A stretch of DNA of 64,000 bases from Streptosporangium roseum DSM 43021 (GCF_000024865.1 NC_013595.1:6944001-7008000), one strand, 5' to 3'. Shown: positions 25,785 to 34,536, counted from the stretch's first letter. Made by a program: numbers and translations. The notes: generated by a model from the sequence alone, not told the origin.

Positions 25785-27644
25785 ATGCTGCGCATCGCCA
25801 ACTGCTCCGGCTTCTACGGCGACCGGCTGTCGGCCGCCCGGGAGATGGTCGAGGGCGGTCCGATCGACGTGCTCACCGGCGACTGGCTCGCCGAGCTGAC
25901 CATGCTGATCCTGGCCGGCAACCGGCTGAAGGGCCGTCCCGGCTACGCGCCGACCTTCCTGCGGCAGCTTGAGCAGGTCCTGGGGACGTGCCTGGACCGG
26001 GGCATCAGGATCGTGTCCAACGCGGGCGGCCTGGATCCCGCGGGGTGCGCCGGCGCGGTGACCGAGCTGGCCGGCCGCCTCGGGCTGCCGGTGAAGGTCG
26101 CGCACGTCACCGGGGACGACCTGTCCGGGCACGACCTGGGCGGCGCGCCGAACCTGGACACCGGGGAGCGGCTGCCCGCCGCCCCGCTGACCGCCAACGC
26201 CTACCTGGGGGGCCGGCCGATCGCCGCCGCGCTGTCCGCCGGGGCGGATGTGGTGGTGACCGGCCGGGTCACGGACGCCGCGCTGGTCACCGGGCCGGGG
26301 ATCTGGCGGTACGGCTGGCGGCCCGGCGACCACGACGCGCTGGCCGGGTCGGTGGTGGCCGGGCACGTCATCGAGTGCGGCTGCCAGGCGACCGGCGGGA
26401 ACTACGCGTTCTTCGGCGAGGTGCCCGACCTGGCGCACTGCGGGTTCCCGCTGGTGGAGCTGGAGTCCGACGGATCGAGTGTGGTCACCAAGCATCCCGG
26501 GACCGGAGGGCTCGTCTCGGTGGGCACGGTCACGGCGCAGCTGCTGTACGAGATCGCCTCACCGCGTTACCCGGGCCCCGACGTGGTGGCGCGGTTCGAC
26601 ACGATCCGCCTGGAGCAGCAGGGCCCGGACCGGGTCCGGATCTCGGGGGTTCGCGGCGAGGCCCCGCCGGACACGCTCAAGGTCGCGATCAACTACGTCG
26701 GCGGTTACCGCAACACCATGACCATGGTCCTGACCGGTCTGGAGATCGAGGCCAAGGCCCGGCTGGCGCAGGAGGCCATCTGGTCCCGCGTCCCCAGGGA
26801 GTCCTTCGACCGGGTCGACGTCGAGCTGACCCCCCTGGCCGCCACCGCCCCGCCGCCTGACGCCGCGCCGGCCACCGGCACCGCCCTGCTCCGCGTCACC
26901 GTGATGGACGCCGACCGGAAGAAGGCGGGACGCGCCTTCTCCTCCGCCGTGGTGGAGACGGGGCTGGCCAGCTATCCCGGCTTCTACGGCCTCACCCCGC
27001 CCGGCGACGCCTCCCCCTATGGCGTCTACTGGCCCACCCTCGTCCCGGCGGAGACCGTCCGGGCGCGCGTCTGGCTCGACGGCCGTGAGCTCGACGGCCC
27101 GGAAGCCGCCGGCCCGGAGCCCGGGGAGCGCGAGCCCGGCGGCCTGAAGCCCGGCGGGGGGACGCCCGGGGAGCGGGCACCCGACGGCGGCGATCCTGAC
27201 GGCGGAGCGCACCCGGCCTCCCTGGCGGCTTCCGCCACGTCACCGCCCCCGGTGCAGGCGCCGGAGCGGCCGGGGGCGGGCCCGACCGGCCTGGAGCCCG
27301 AGGCCGGTGAGCGGACCGTGCGGACCGCGCTGGGCGCGATCATGGGCGCCCGCTCCGGGGACAAGGGCGGGAACGCCAACCTGGGCGTCTGGGTCCGCAC
27401 GGCCGAGCAGTTCGCGTGGCTGTCGGGCCACCTGACGGCCGAGCGGCTCAGGGAACTCCTCCCGGCCACGGCCGGCCTGGAGATCGACCGCTTCGACCTC
27501 CCCAACCTCCACGCGCTCAACTTCGTCGTCCACGGCCTCCTCGGGCGGGGGGTGGCCGCCAGCCCCCGCCTCGACGCCCAGGCCAAGGCCCTCGGCGAGG
27601 AGCTCCGCGCCAGGCACGCGGACATCCCCCGCTCCCTGCTGTGA
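25785..27644 (+). CDS. AtuA-like (acyclic terpene utilisation, DUF1446) protein
   Basis: 619 residues. The large N-terminal DUF1446 domain begins LRIANCSGFYGDRLSAA and includes VLTGDWLAELTMLIL, VSNAGGLDP, VVTGRVTDAALV, CGCQATGGNYAFF and the NYVGGYRNTMTM segment. After residue 425 there is a low-complexity Gly/Pro/Glu linker of about 80 residues. The second small domain (about 510-610, GAIMGARSGDKGGNANLGVWV ... LHALNFVVHGLLG) is the AtuA-type C-terminal domain. It is encoded with its own GGAGG (ATG 25785) as last gene of the carboxylase operon. AtuA homologues sit in citronellol/geraniol (atu) and leucine/isovalerate clusters; the biochemical role is not settled. The linker is longer than usual. 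Confidence 0.88.
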   Translation: MLRIANCSGFYGDRLSAAREMVEGGPIDVLTGDWLAELTMLILAGNRLKGRPGYAPTFLRQLEQVLGTCLDRGIRIVSNAGGLDPAGCAGAVTELAGRLGLPVKVAHVTGDDLSGHDLGGAPNLDTGERLPAAPLTANAYLGGRPIAAALSAGADVVVTGRVTDAALVTGPGIWRYGWRPGDHDALAGSVVAGHVIECGCQATGGNYAFFGEVPDLAHCGFPLVELESDGSSVVTKHPGTGGLVSVGTVTAQLLYEIASPRYPGPDVVARFDTIRLEQQGPDRVRISGVRGEAPPDTLKVAINYVGGYRNTMTMVLTGLEIEAKARLAQEAIWSRVPRESFDRVDVELTPLAATAPPPDAAPATGTALLRVTVMDADRKKAGRAFSSAVVETGLASYPGFYGLTPPGDASPYGVYWPTLVPAETVRARVWLDGRELDGPEAAGPEPGEREPGGLKPGGGTPGERAPDGGDPDGGAHPASLAASATSPPPVQAPERPGAGPTGLEPEAGERTVRTALGAIMGARSGDKGGNANLGVWVRTAEQFAWLSGHLTAERLRELLPATAGLEIDRFDLPNLHALNFVVHGLLGRGVAASPRLDAQAKALGEELRARHADIPRSLL

Positions 27645-27749
27645 CCGTTCCGTACGGCCGGGCGGGCTGGGGAGGCCCCGGCGCGCCACGGGTTCCGGCC
27701 GGCACCGGTCGCCCCTCGACGGCGCCACCGGGCCCGCGGACGCGGAAGC

Positions 27750-27775
27750 CCCCTTCGACGGGCACGCCGAAGGGG
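27750..27775 (+). terminator. hairpin ending the carboxylase operon
   Basis: CCCCTTCG (27750-27757) pairs with CGAAGGGG (27768-27775) around a 10-nt loop, about 105 bp after the AtuA-like stop. Confidence 0.6.
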
Positions 27776-27864
27776 CCGGTAGCGACGGCGGGCGGGCTAT
27801 TGACCCCCGTGGGGGGAGCTCGTAGATTCACATCAACAGAACATCATTCGGTTAGGGCGGGCGC

Positions 27865-28893
27865 ATGACCTCCACGCACATCGACGTCAACGCGATCGAC
27901 TTCGACGCGCTGGGGATGTGGATGGACGGCCTCGGGCTGCCGGACGGGCCGTTCGAGCGCGTCGAGCCGGTGACCGGCGGGACGCAGAACATCATGGTCC
28001 GCTTCGAGCGGGGCGGCTCGGCCTACGTCCTGCGCAGGCCGCCGCTGCACCCGCGGGCCAGAAGCAACGAGGTGCTCCGGCGGGAGGCCCGGGTGCTCGC
28101 GGCGCTCAGGGACACCCCGGTCGCGGCGCCCCGCCTCGTCGCGGCCTGCACGGACGAGACAGTCATGGGGGGCGCGGTCTTCTACCTGATGGAGCCGGTC
28201 CGGGGGTTCAACGCCACCCTGGGGCTGCCCGAACCGCACGCCGGCGATCCCGCGATCCGCCATCGGATGGGACTTGAGGCGGCCTGCGCGCTGGCCGAGC
28301 TCGGCAGGGTGGACCACCACGCCCTCGACGGCCTCGGACGGCCCGAGGGGTTCCTGGAGCGGCAGGTGCCCCGGTGGATGAGCGAGCTGGACGGCTACGC
28401 GGCGCTCGACGGCTATCCGGGGCCCGAGATCCCCGGCCTGGCCGAGACGGCCGGCTGGCTGGAGCGGAACAGGCCGCGGAGCTTCTCCCCCGGCGTCATG
28501 CACGGGGACTACCACCTGGCCAACCTGATGTTCGCCCACGACGGGCCGAGGGTGGCCGCGATCGTGGACTGGGAGATGTGCACGGTCGGGGATCCGCTGC
28601 TGGACCTCGGGTGGCTGCTGGCCACCTGGCCGGACCCGGACGGCGGAGGCATGATCGCCGGCCATGTCCCCGGGCTGCCCGCCGTCGGGGAGATCGTCGA
28701 CTGCTACACGGCCCTGTCCGACCGGGACGTGTCGGCCATCGACTGGTACGCGGTGCTGGCCTGTTTCAAGCTCGGCATCGTCCTGGAGGGCACCCATGCC
28801 CGGGCGTGCGCGGGCATGGCCCCCAAGGACATCGGAGACCTGCTCCACGCGACCACGCTGAGCCTGTTCGCCCGCGCCCGGAGCTTCATGTGA
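27865..28893 (+). CDS. phosphotransferase family protein (APH/ACAD10-like)
   Basis: 342 residues with the aminoglycoside-phosphotransferase/choline-kinase fold: a nucleotide segment GGTQNIMVRFERGGSAYVLR with the ATP-binding Arg/Lys region, the catalytic loop VMHGDYHLANLMF (Asp at about 215, Asn at about 220) and the metal-binding IVDWEMCTVGDPLLDLGW. The proteins most like it are those neighbouring acyl-CoA dehydrogenases (ACAD10-like kinases of hydroxyacyl-CoA or lipid metabolism), not antibiotic-resistance enzymes. ATG 27865 follows AGGGCGGG. It lies 220 bp after the carboxylase operon, behind a terminator, with an AT-rich promoter patch (27825-27855). Confidence 0.9.
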   Translation: MTSTHIDVNAIDFDALGMWMDGLGLPDGPFERVEPVTGGTQNIMVRFERGGSAYVLRRPPLHPRARSNEVLRREARVLAALRDTPVAAPRLVAACTDETVMGGAVFYLMEPVRGFNATLGLPEPHAGDPAIRHRMGLEAACALAELGRVDHHALDGLGRPEGFLERQVPRWMSELDGYAALDGYPGPEIPGLAETAGWLERNRPRSFSPGVMHGDYHLANLMFAHDGPRVAAIVDWEMCTVGDPLLDLGWLLATWPDPDGGGMIAGHVPGLPAVGEIVDCYTALSDRDVSAIDWYAVLACFKLGIVLEGTHARACAGMAPKDIGDLLHATTLSLFARARSFM

Positions 28894-29012
28894 GGACGCG
28901 CCGCAGGAGCCTCGCCGCCGTGCCGGTTCCCCCGCCGCCCACTACCGGATGGGCGAAATATGCATAATTTGGCGATTGAAACCCCCATACAACCTTCCGA
29001 ACTCTAGGATTG

Positions 29013-29023
29013 CCCGCAATTGC
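29013..29023. promoter_or_regulatory. CCCGCAATTGC motif, copy 1 (candidate XRE operator)
   Basis: The 11-mer, containing the palindrome GCAATTGC, lies 32 bp before the ATG of the 68-residue gene and overlaps a second dyad ATTGC-CC-GCAAT. A -10-like TAGGAT is at 29005. The same 11-mer recurs at 30261 before the other small gene flanking the XRE regulator. Confidence 0.5.
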
Positions 29024-29055
29024 ATCATGAGGCTGGCTCGGGGAAGGAATCAGTC

Positions 29056-29262
29056 ATGCGTTTGCGGTTTCTTGGCTCCACTTCGGAGGCGGGCGCCTGC
29101 CCGTCCCTCTATGAGACCGACCACGGCACCATTGTCGTCCAGGGGCTCCACGTCACCGACGCCGAGGCCCTGGGCGACCTCCGCCACGTCCTGGACGGCG
29201 AGAGCGCGGTGGAGGTCCCCAGAGAGCTTCTCGTGGACATCGCCCGCCGGGTGCTTCTGTAA
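29056..29262 (+). CDS. small satellite protein of XRE regulator (68 aa)
   Basis: A 68-residue protein, MRLRFLGSTSEAG followed by CPSLYETDHGTIVVQG and a C-terminal helix VPRELLVDIARRVLL. I recall many actinobacterial small proteins with the pattern RFLG..S..G..P.LY.TD..T.VVQG next to XRE/DUF5753 regulators, comparable in position to DUF397 proteins; function unknown. No signal peptide. ATG 29056 has GGAAGGAA upstream. The regulator gene follows after about 80 bp, suggesting a regulator-effector unit. Confidence 0.75.
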   Translation: MRLRFLGSTSEAGACPSLYETDHGTIVVQGLHVTDAEALGDLRHVLDGESAVEVPRELLVDIARRVLL

Positions 29263-29343
29263 ATATTGATCACGATTGGGGAGACCTCTATGGCATGACC
29301 CGCCGCCCGGGGCTAGCCTCATGCGAACCATGCGGGAGGTCGC

Positions 29344-30258
29344 GTGAGCGAGCGGGCCCGCGAGCACGACGGCGCCGGCGCTCACATGTCCGGCAAAGGA
29401 GATCGGGTGAGCGGGTTCCAGCAGGTCAGGGCCGACCTGGGCGTGCAGCTCAAGCAGCTGCGGGAGGCGGCCCACCTGTCCGGCAAGGAGCTGGCCGAGC
29501 GGCTGAGGTGGCAGGCCTCGAAGGTCTCCCGGATCGAGAACGCCCGCCAGACCGCCACCGAGGACGACATCACCCAGTGGGGGCAGGCCGTCCAGGCCGC
29601 CCCCGAGATCGTCGAGGAGCTGATCGAGCAGGCGTCCAGCCTGCTGGAGCGGCAGGACTCCTGGCGGCAGCGGCACCGCAGCGGGCTGGCCGCGCTCCAG
29701 GAGGACATCCGCGACCTGGAGATGCGGACCGCCCTGTTCCGGGTGTTCGAGCCGGGGGTGGTCATCGGCCTGCTGCAGACCACCGAGTACGCCCGGAGCA
29801 TCTTCACCCGGATCAAACGCCTCTACAACGCGCCCGACGAGATCGACGCCGCCATCCGGGTGCGCATGCAGCGCCAGGAGATCCTCTACGACCAGACCAA
29901 GAAGTTCCGGTTCGTCCTGCCCGAGGCCGTGCTCCGCTACCGCCTGGCCCCGCTGGACGTGATGCGCGGCCAGCTCGACCGGCTGCTCGCGGTGACCGCG
30001 CTGCCGAACGTGGAGTTCGGCGTGGTCCCCTTCGAGGCCCCCCTCCCCTCCGCCCTGCTCAACGGCTTCTGGATCTATGACAGCGACCAGGTCGCGGTGC
30101 CGACGAGGACCCGGGACCTGATCCTGCGCGACCCGGACGACGTCGCCTTCTACGAGCGGGCGTTCGAGGAGTTCTACGAGATCGCGGCCTTCCGGGAGGC
30201 CGCCAGAGCGGTGATCGTCCGGGTGCTGGAGGACTTCGAGCGACAATCAGCGGATTAA
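29344..30258 (+). CDS. XRE-family regulator with DUF5753-type C-terminal domain
   Basis: 304 residues from GTG 29344. An N-terminal Cro/CI helix-turn-helix reads QLKQLREAAHLSGKELAERL then WQASKVSRIENARQT. A large C-terminal domain of about 180 residues has the recognisable DUF5753 segments FEPGVVIGLLQTTEYAR, RMQRQEILYDQ, FVLPEAVLRYRLA and LDRLLAVTALPNVEFGVVPF. These regulators are widespread in filamentous actinobacteria and usually pair with small DUF397 or related proteins. GTG at 29407 (MSGFQQVRADL) with AAGGAG 5 bp upstream is an equally good start and matches the family N-terminus better. It is flanked by two small genes, each preceded by the same 11-bp motif. Confidence 0.92.
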   Translation: MSERAREHDGAGAHMSGKGDRVSGFQQVRADLGVQLKQLREAAHLSGKELAERLRWQASKVSRIENARQTATEDDITQWGQAVQAAPEIVEELIEQASSLLERQDSWRQRHRSGLAALQEDIRDLEMRTALFRVFEPGVVIGLLQTTEYARSIFTRIKRLYNAPDEIDAAIRVRMQRQEILYDQTKKFRFVLPEAVLRYRLAPLDVMRGQLDRLLAVTALPNVEFGVVPFEAPLPSALLNGFWIYDSDQVAVPTRTRDLILRDPDDVAFYERAFEEFYEIAAFREAARAVIVRVLEDFERQSAD

Positions 30259-30260
30259 TC

Positions 30261-30271
30261 CCCGCAATTGC
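30261..30271. promoter_or_regulatory. CCCGCAATTGC motif, copy 2
   Basis: Identical 11-mer to 29013-29023. It is placed directly after the XRE stop codon and 54 bp before the ATG of the 86-residue gene, within an AT-rich patch that also has the palindrome GGATTAATCC. Confidence 0.5.
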
Positions 30272-30325
30272 TTGATTAACCTCCCAAGATCGTGCAATTC
30301 TCTGTCGAGACGGAGGTGACACACG

Positions 30326-30586
30326 ATGCTGGACACGCTGTCTTGTCTGGAGAGGTTCGCCGCTGCCACGCGGCAGCACGCGGACCTGTCCGTGCAGAGG
30401 ATGTCGTTCGGGGACCCTGCTTATGTGTGCGTCCGCAACCGCTTCAGCAACACGCTCGTCGAGACCGTGACGTGCTCCCAGGACGGGGGCTTCATCACCT
30501 CGTGGGGCTACCGGCTGGGCAGCACCGACAACATCGAGGACGCCGCCGCGCGGCTGGCCTTCCTGCTCGCGGCACTGCCCGCCTGA
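30326..30586 (+). CDS. small protein downstream of XRE regulator (86 aa)
   Basis: An 86-residue soluble protein without recognised family: a helix LDTLSCLERFAAATRQHAD, a beta-hairpin-like middle YVCVRNRFSNTLVETVTCSQ, the segment FITSWGYRLGS, and a C-terminal helix NIEDAAARLAFLLAALPA. Three cysteines. ATG 30326 has a strong GGAGGTGA 6 bp upstream, and codon structure is typical. It occupies the place where a DUF397 or ATP-binding partner is often found behind such regulators; an effector role is inference. Confidence 0.72.
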   Translation: MLDTLSCLERFAAATRQHADLSVQRMSFGDPAYVCVRNRFSNTLVETVTCSQDGGFITSWGYRLGSTDNIEDAAARLAFLLAALPA

Positions 30587-30646
30587 GCTCCCGGCCTCCC
30601 TGCCGTCGCCGCCGGAGCCCGCCGATCCGCGGGCGGGGCGGGTGAC

Positions 30647-31279
30647 TCAGGCGGGGAAGACTCCGGGGTCGAGGCCGACCTCACGGGCGGCGGCGACCCG
30701 GGCGTGGTGCAGGAGCCTGCCGCGCGACATGTTGCCGGCGTGCAGGGTGTAGCGGACCACCAGGCCGTCGAGCATGCCGTCGATCCGCTCGGCCGCCCCC
30801 TGCGGGTCGTCGCAGACGAACTCGCCTCCGCTCACGCCTCCCGCGATCACCTCGGCGAGGATCTCGATCCACGCCCCCTCCAGCTCCAGCAGGATGGTCC
30901 TGACGTGCGCCTCGCGCACCCCGACGGCCCAGGCGTCGAGCCAGAGGATCCAGCTCTGGTCGGACCGGGAGGCCGGGATGTAGAAGCGCAGGACGCGATC
31001 CAGCCGCTCGACGGCGGTGCCCGGCTCCGCGGCGATCTCCTTCAGCCGCTGGACCTCCGACTCGCTGGTGCTGCGGAGCATCTCGGTGATGAGATCGTCC
31101 TTGGTGGCGAAGTGATAGTGGATCAGGCCGCCGCTCACGTTGGTCGCCTTGGCGATGTCGGCGACGCGGGTGCTGGCCAGCCCCCGTTCGAGCACGACCC
31201 GCCTGGTGGCTTCGAGCAGCTCCGCACGGCGCTGGTCGGCCTGGTCTGCGCGGCTGCCGCGCGCCCCTCCGCTTTGCAC
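30647..31279 (-). CDS. TetR-family regulator (BetI-like C-terminal domain)
   Basis: 210 residues. N-terminal HTH: RRAELLEATRRVVLERGLAS then TRVADIAKATNVSGGLIHYHF and ATKDDLITEML. The C-terminal ligand domain includes SWILWLDAWAVGVREAHVR and IDGMLDGLVVRYTLH, as in TetR_C_6/BetI-like proteins. GTG at 31279. The upstream AT-richer stretch has a weak dyad TCACC-N4-GGTGA (31343-31356) that might be its own operator. No obvious divergent target remains, because the neighbouring DNA is the Tn3 terminal sequence at 31400; the original target may have been displaced. Confidence 0.9.
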   Translation of the reverse strand: MQSGGARGSRADQADQRRAELLEATRRVVLERGLASTRVADIAKATNVSGGLIHYHFATKDDLITEMLRSTSESEVQRLKEIAAEPGTAVERLDRVLRFYIPASRSDQSWILWLDAWAVGVREAHVRTILLELEGAWIEILAEVIAGGVSGGEFVCDDPQGAAERIDGMLDGLVVRYTLHAGNMSRGRLLHHARVAAAREVGLDPGVFPA

Positions 31280-31399
31280 GGCGCAAGACTACAGCCGTGA
31301 GACCGCGCCGGTGCGGCCCGGCGACCTTCGGATACGGCCCACTCACCATCCGGTGAACATGTCGCTCCCGCCGGGCGTCCTCCCCGCCGCCGACTCGCT

Positions 31400-31452
31400 G
31401 GGGGTCCCAGTAGCAATCAAGAAATTTCCAACGAAGTAGTGTCTGACCTGCG
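31400..31452 (+). repeat. Tn3-type terminal inverted repeat, copy A
   Basis: GGGGGTCCCAGTAGCAATCA begins a stretch of about 53 bp ending GTCTGACCTGCGG, closely related to sequences at 37640, 49273, 49471 (inverted), 51857 (inverted) and 53319. It is followed directly by the 5' part of a Tn3 transposase gene, as in intact Tn3 elements. Confidence 0.7.
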
Positions 31453-31545
31453 GTAACGGGAGGAGTTGACCGCCTGTGGCGGGTTGATGATCACTGTCTC
31501 TACGTTCGTCCCGGTTTTGTCCGGTACGGCACGTGGAGTGGTGCG

Positions 31546-32222
31546 TTGTCAGAGAAGATGTTCTCCGAGGAGCAGTTGGAGCAGCTGCGCTCGTTCCCGG
31601 AGATCAGCGTGGATGAGTTGATCCGATATTTCACGCCGACGTCGGCTGACGTGGCGTTCGTCGATCCAGGGAAAGGTCGGGGCCCGGTCGACCGGCTGGG
31701 CATGCTGGTCCAGCTGTGTACGCTGCCGAGGCTGGGGTTCGTGCCCGACGATGTGGGCTCGGCGCCGCCGGCGGCCGTGGGCCGGGTCGCGGAGCGGCTG
31801 GGCGTGGCGCCGGCGGCGCTGCGGCTGTACGGCAAGCGCGATCAGACCCGCTCGGATCATCTGGGCCTGATCGCCAAGTATCTGGAGTGGCAGAGCGCCC
31901 CGGCGGGCAGCCAGGCGATGAAGGAGCTGGAGCAGTTCCTGCTGGACCGGGCGATGGAGCATGATTCGCCGACGCTGCTGTTCAACCTGGCGCGCGAGTA
32001 TCTGATGGCGGCCAAGGTGATCCGGCCCGGCGTGCTCATCTTGGCCAAGATGGTCGGCACCGCCCGAAAGGCGGCCGCCGATCTGACCTCTCAGCTGGTG
32101 GGGCACCTGCTGACGGCAGAGCTCCGCGCCGATCTGGAGCGGATGCTGGTGGTGGATGCGGGGCTGGGGATGACCCGACTGGAGTGGCTGGTGACCCCGG
32201 CCCGGGACGCGTCGGCGGGGCA
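31546..32222 (+). pseudogene. Tn3-family transposase, N-terminal fragment (DUF4158)
   Basis: About 226 residues of the DUF4158 N-terminal domain: FSEEQLEQLRSFPEISVDEL, RYFTPTSADVAFVDPGKGRG, RLGMLVQLCTLPRLGFVPDD, LFNLAREYLMAAKVIRPG and a last matching TRLEWLVTPARDAS. Full Tn3 transposases have about 950-1000 residues with a DDE domain, which is missing. After about 32222 the frame continues only as antisense of the FtsX-like fragment. TTG 31546 aligns with the start of the second copy at 37776. The gene is broken by recombination, not by a point mutation. Confidence 0.82.
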
Positions 32223-32229
32223 GCAGGCG

Positions 32230-33050
32230 GCATCACCTTGGGCCGGCCACACCGCCAAGACGCCGGGCATCGGCTTGATGGTGGGGGTGATTGCACGGGC
32301 GAGGGCCGGATCGGGGAACTTGACATAGAAAGAATCCGGAAAGGTCTCGGTCGACCTGTGGTCCGAAGCGGAGAGCTTCGCGATTTTCAGGGCGTGGCCG
32401 GAGTCCTGGAAGTAAATCGTCTCCACTCCGAGCAGGTCCCGCAGCCGGGTTACGACAGCCGCCTTCTCCTCCTCGGTGACCACCCTCGTCTCGGTGACCA
32501 CCCTCGTCTCGGTGACCACCCTCGTCGCTCCCGCGCGCTTGCTCTGCCGGCACGCGGGTGCGTTCCGGGAGAAGAGGTCTTGCCCGCATAGGGAGATCTG
32601 GGCCTCGGCCTTGCCTGCCCAGAAGTTCACCCCCGATCGGAAGACCATGGAGACTCTCTGCGCCGATTTCATCTTTTCGGCTATGGCGGGGAAGCCTTCA
32701 GCGCGCCGGAGTACGCCATGCAGGACGTCGCCGAAGGAGGAGGGGTCCTGCGCCCGTTTGGTGTCCCCGCTCCGTTCGTAGCTTCTGCGCAGCTGGTCGG
32801 CCACCTCCTGGCCGCTTCGCACCTTGACCGAGGTCACCTGGGGCATCGCCCGAAGCATGGCCTCGGTCTCCTGCCGTTGCTCAACGGTCGCCGCGGGCAG
32901 GGTGCCGCACCCGCACATGACCACCTCGAACTCAAGTGACGGCGAGAGCGCGATATCCGGTGGAGGCTGAGGCAGCTGGGAACGCTCATACAGGTACCAG
33001 CCGCCGGCGCCGGCCAGGCTGACCACTGTCAGTGACGTGATCAGCAGCCT
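32230..33050 (-). pseudogene. FtsX-like extracellular-domain membrane protein, truncated both ends
   Basis: The frame reads a membrane anchor (RLLITSLTVVSLAGAGGWYLY) and then two copies of a FtsX-ECD-like alpha/beta domain. The first has FEVVMCGCGTLPAATVEQRQ and MLRAMPQVTSVKVRSGQE; the second has AQISLCGQDLFSRNAPACRQ, VETIYFQDSGHALKIAKLSA, FPDSFYVKFPDPALARAI and MPGVLAVWP. The PDSFYVKF segment is the usual 'PESFRVKL' of FtsX. The frame fuses upstream into the integrase fragment and downstream into the antisense of the Tn3 fragment, so both ends are recombination joints. It contains an in-frame 18-bp triplication. Whether a shortened protein is still made is unknown. Confidence 0.6.
32474..32527 (-). 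repeat. 18-bp in-frame tandem triplication
   Basis: The unit GGTGACCACCCTCGTCTC starts at 32475, 32493 and 32511 (the last copy diverges at its end), encoding RVVTET twice and RVVTEE in the FtsX-like frame. The perfect identity implies a recent expansion or variable-number repeat. Confidence 0.8.
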
Positions 33051-33420
33051 GGTCGACCTTGCCGCCCTTGCGGCGAAACAGGATCACCGTGTGCCCTGCG
33101 TCGATGGCCACCGAGCCGACGGTGAGGGAGACCAGCTCGCTGACGCGGACCGCGCACACGCTGAGCAGCGCCACGGCGGCGGCGTCGGCCGGGTGGGCGG
33201 CGGCGCGCGCGGTGCCGGTGGCGATGGTGTCGCGGTAGTGCGTCAGGTGATCCTCGGTCACGGCCGGCAGCTGCACGTCCGGGGCCTCGGCCGCCAGCCA
33301 GCGGACGAACGCGGCGACGTCGGCCAGGCGGGCGCGCCGGGTGGTGACGGCCTTGCCCGCCTTCAGCCACGCGGCCACCGCCGACCACTCGGCGTGCGGG
33401 AGCGCGTCCACGTCGTCCAC
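33050..33420 (-). pseudogene. tyrosine recombinase/integrase fragment
   Basis: The fragment has the SAM-like core-binding domain (KAVTTRRARLADVAAFVRWL and an ITxxHLTHYRD-type segment) and the beginning of the catalytic domain, with the first catalytic Arg in VCAVRVSELVSLTVG, ending at FRRKGGKVDQ. The HxxR and Tyr motifs are missing, because the frame then joins the FtsX-like sequence at about 33050. It is a dead remnant of an integrative element. The true 5' end is uncertain; the frame could start from GTG near 33420. Confidence 0.7.
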
Positions 33421-33625
33421 GTCGGCGCCTGGACCATCCCCGGCCGCCCCCGACCGACCCGGGCCGGAAGCGGCCTGCGCCGCCCCGAGGAGAGGGCCAT
33501 GCCGCGGCCACGGCGCGACAACACGATCTTCAGTATTTCCACTGCCACCGCGATCCCGTTAACCCCGACATTCGCGCTACGCCTGGCCACCGAGCCGACC
33601 ACAATCCGACACCGTTACCCCTCCC

Positions 33626-33650
33626 GGCACGCCGCACGGTTCGGCGTGCC
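33626..33650 (-). terminator. 9-bp hairpin after SDR gene
   Basis: GGCACGCCG (33626-33634) pairs exactly with CGGCGTGCC (33642-33650) over a 7-nt loop, 47 bp beyond the stop of the leftward SDR gene. Confidence 0.65.
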
Positions 33651-33696
33651 TTGAGCGCGTCGGCGAAACATCCGCCCAGGCCGGACCGCATCAAGG

Positions 33697-34536
33697 TCAG
33701 CCGGCGCTCCCGGGGGCGGGTACGGCGTGCTCGGCGGCCCGGCTGACCTCCTCCCAGCCCGCCCACTCCTTCATCCGCCGGCGCGAGATGTCGAAGGCCA
33801 GGTCGTACACCATGCTCCCGAGCAGCAACCGCAGCGGCGGCTCCGGGCTGTCGACCAGCTTCAGCATCGCCTCGGCGGCCAACCTCGGATCGCTGTCGAT
33901 CGACCCCTCGGCCCACTGCTCGGCCAGCTCGGCACGGAGTGGGTCGTACGGCTCCGCCGGAGCGGTCGAGGTCATGCTGGTGTACAGATCGGTCCAGTAG
34001 CCGCCCGGCTGGACGATGGTGACCTTGACCCCGAAGGCCGCCGCCTCCATCGCCAGCGCCTCACTCATGCCCTCCAGTGCGAACTTGCTCGCGCTGTACA
34101 ACCCCGTGCTCGGGAAGCCGCCCAGGCCACCGATGCTGGAAATCTGGACGATGTGCCCAGCCCCCTGCTCGCGCATCCGTCCCAGGGCCGCCTGGCTGAC
34201 CCACAGCGCGCCGAAGAAGTTGACCTCCAGCTGGGCGCGGGCTTCGGCCTCGGTGAACTCCTCCACCATGCCCGAGGACATGGTCCCGGCGTTGTTCACC
34301 ACGATGTCGAGGCGCCCGAAGCGCTCGACCGCGGTGGATACCGCGGCGAACACGGCGTCCCGGTCGGTCACGTCGACGGCCAAGGGCAGCACGCGGTCGC
34401 CGTAGACGTCGTGGAAGTCGCCGCGCACGACGCTTCGGGAGACGGCGACGACCTGGTCACCGCGCTCCAGCGCGGCCTCGGCGTAGGCGCGGCCCAGACC
34501 GCGGCTGGCACCGGTGATGAACCAGGTGGTTTGCAT
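33697..34536 (-). CDS. short-chain dehydrogenase/reductase (classical SDR)
   Basis: NAD(P)-dependent oxidoreductase, 279 residues from ATG 34536 (AGGAG 9 bp upstream). The Rossmann motif FITGASRGLGRAYAEAAL holds TGxxxGxG; NNAGTM is at about residue 83; the catalytic Ser is in IVQISSIGGLGG and the YxxxK in GLYSASKFAL. The C-terminal part (EMLKLVDSP-like LGSMVYDLAFDISRRR) matches SDRs often annotated as oxidoreductases in actinobacteria. The open frame continues upstream to 35796 in the wrong phase of the peptidase gene; that part is a shadow. Substrate unknown. Confidence 0.91.
   Translation of the reverse strand: MQTTWFITGASRGLGRAYAEAALERGDQVVAVSRSVVRGDFHDVYGDRVLPLAVDVTDRDAVFAAVSTAVERFGRLDIVVNNAGTMSSGMVEEFTEAEARAQLEVNFFGALWVSQAALGRMREQGAGHIVQISSIGGLGGFPSTGLYSASKFALEGMSEALAMEAAAFGVKVTIVQPGGYWTDLYTSMTSTAPAEPYDPLRAELAEQWAEGSIDSDPRLAAEAMLKLVDSPEPPLRLLLGSMVYDLAFDISRRRMKEWAGWEEVSRAAEHAVPAPGSAG

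Noticed and set aside
27865..28893. Aminoglycoside resistance gene
   Set aside because: The APH fold is present, but context and sequence segments fit ACAD10-like kinases near acyl-CoA metabolism.
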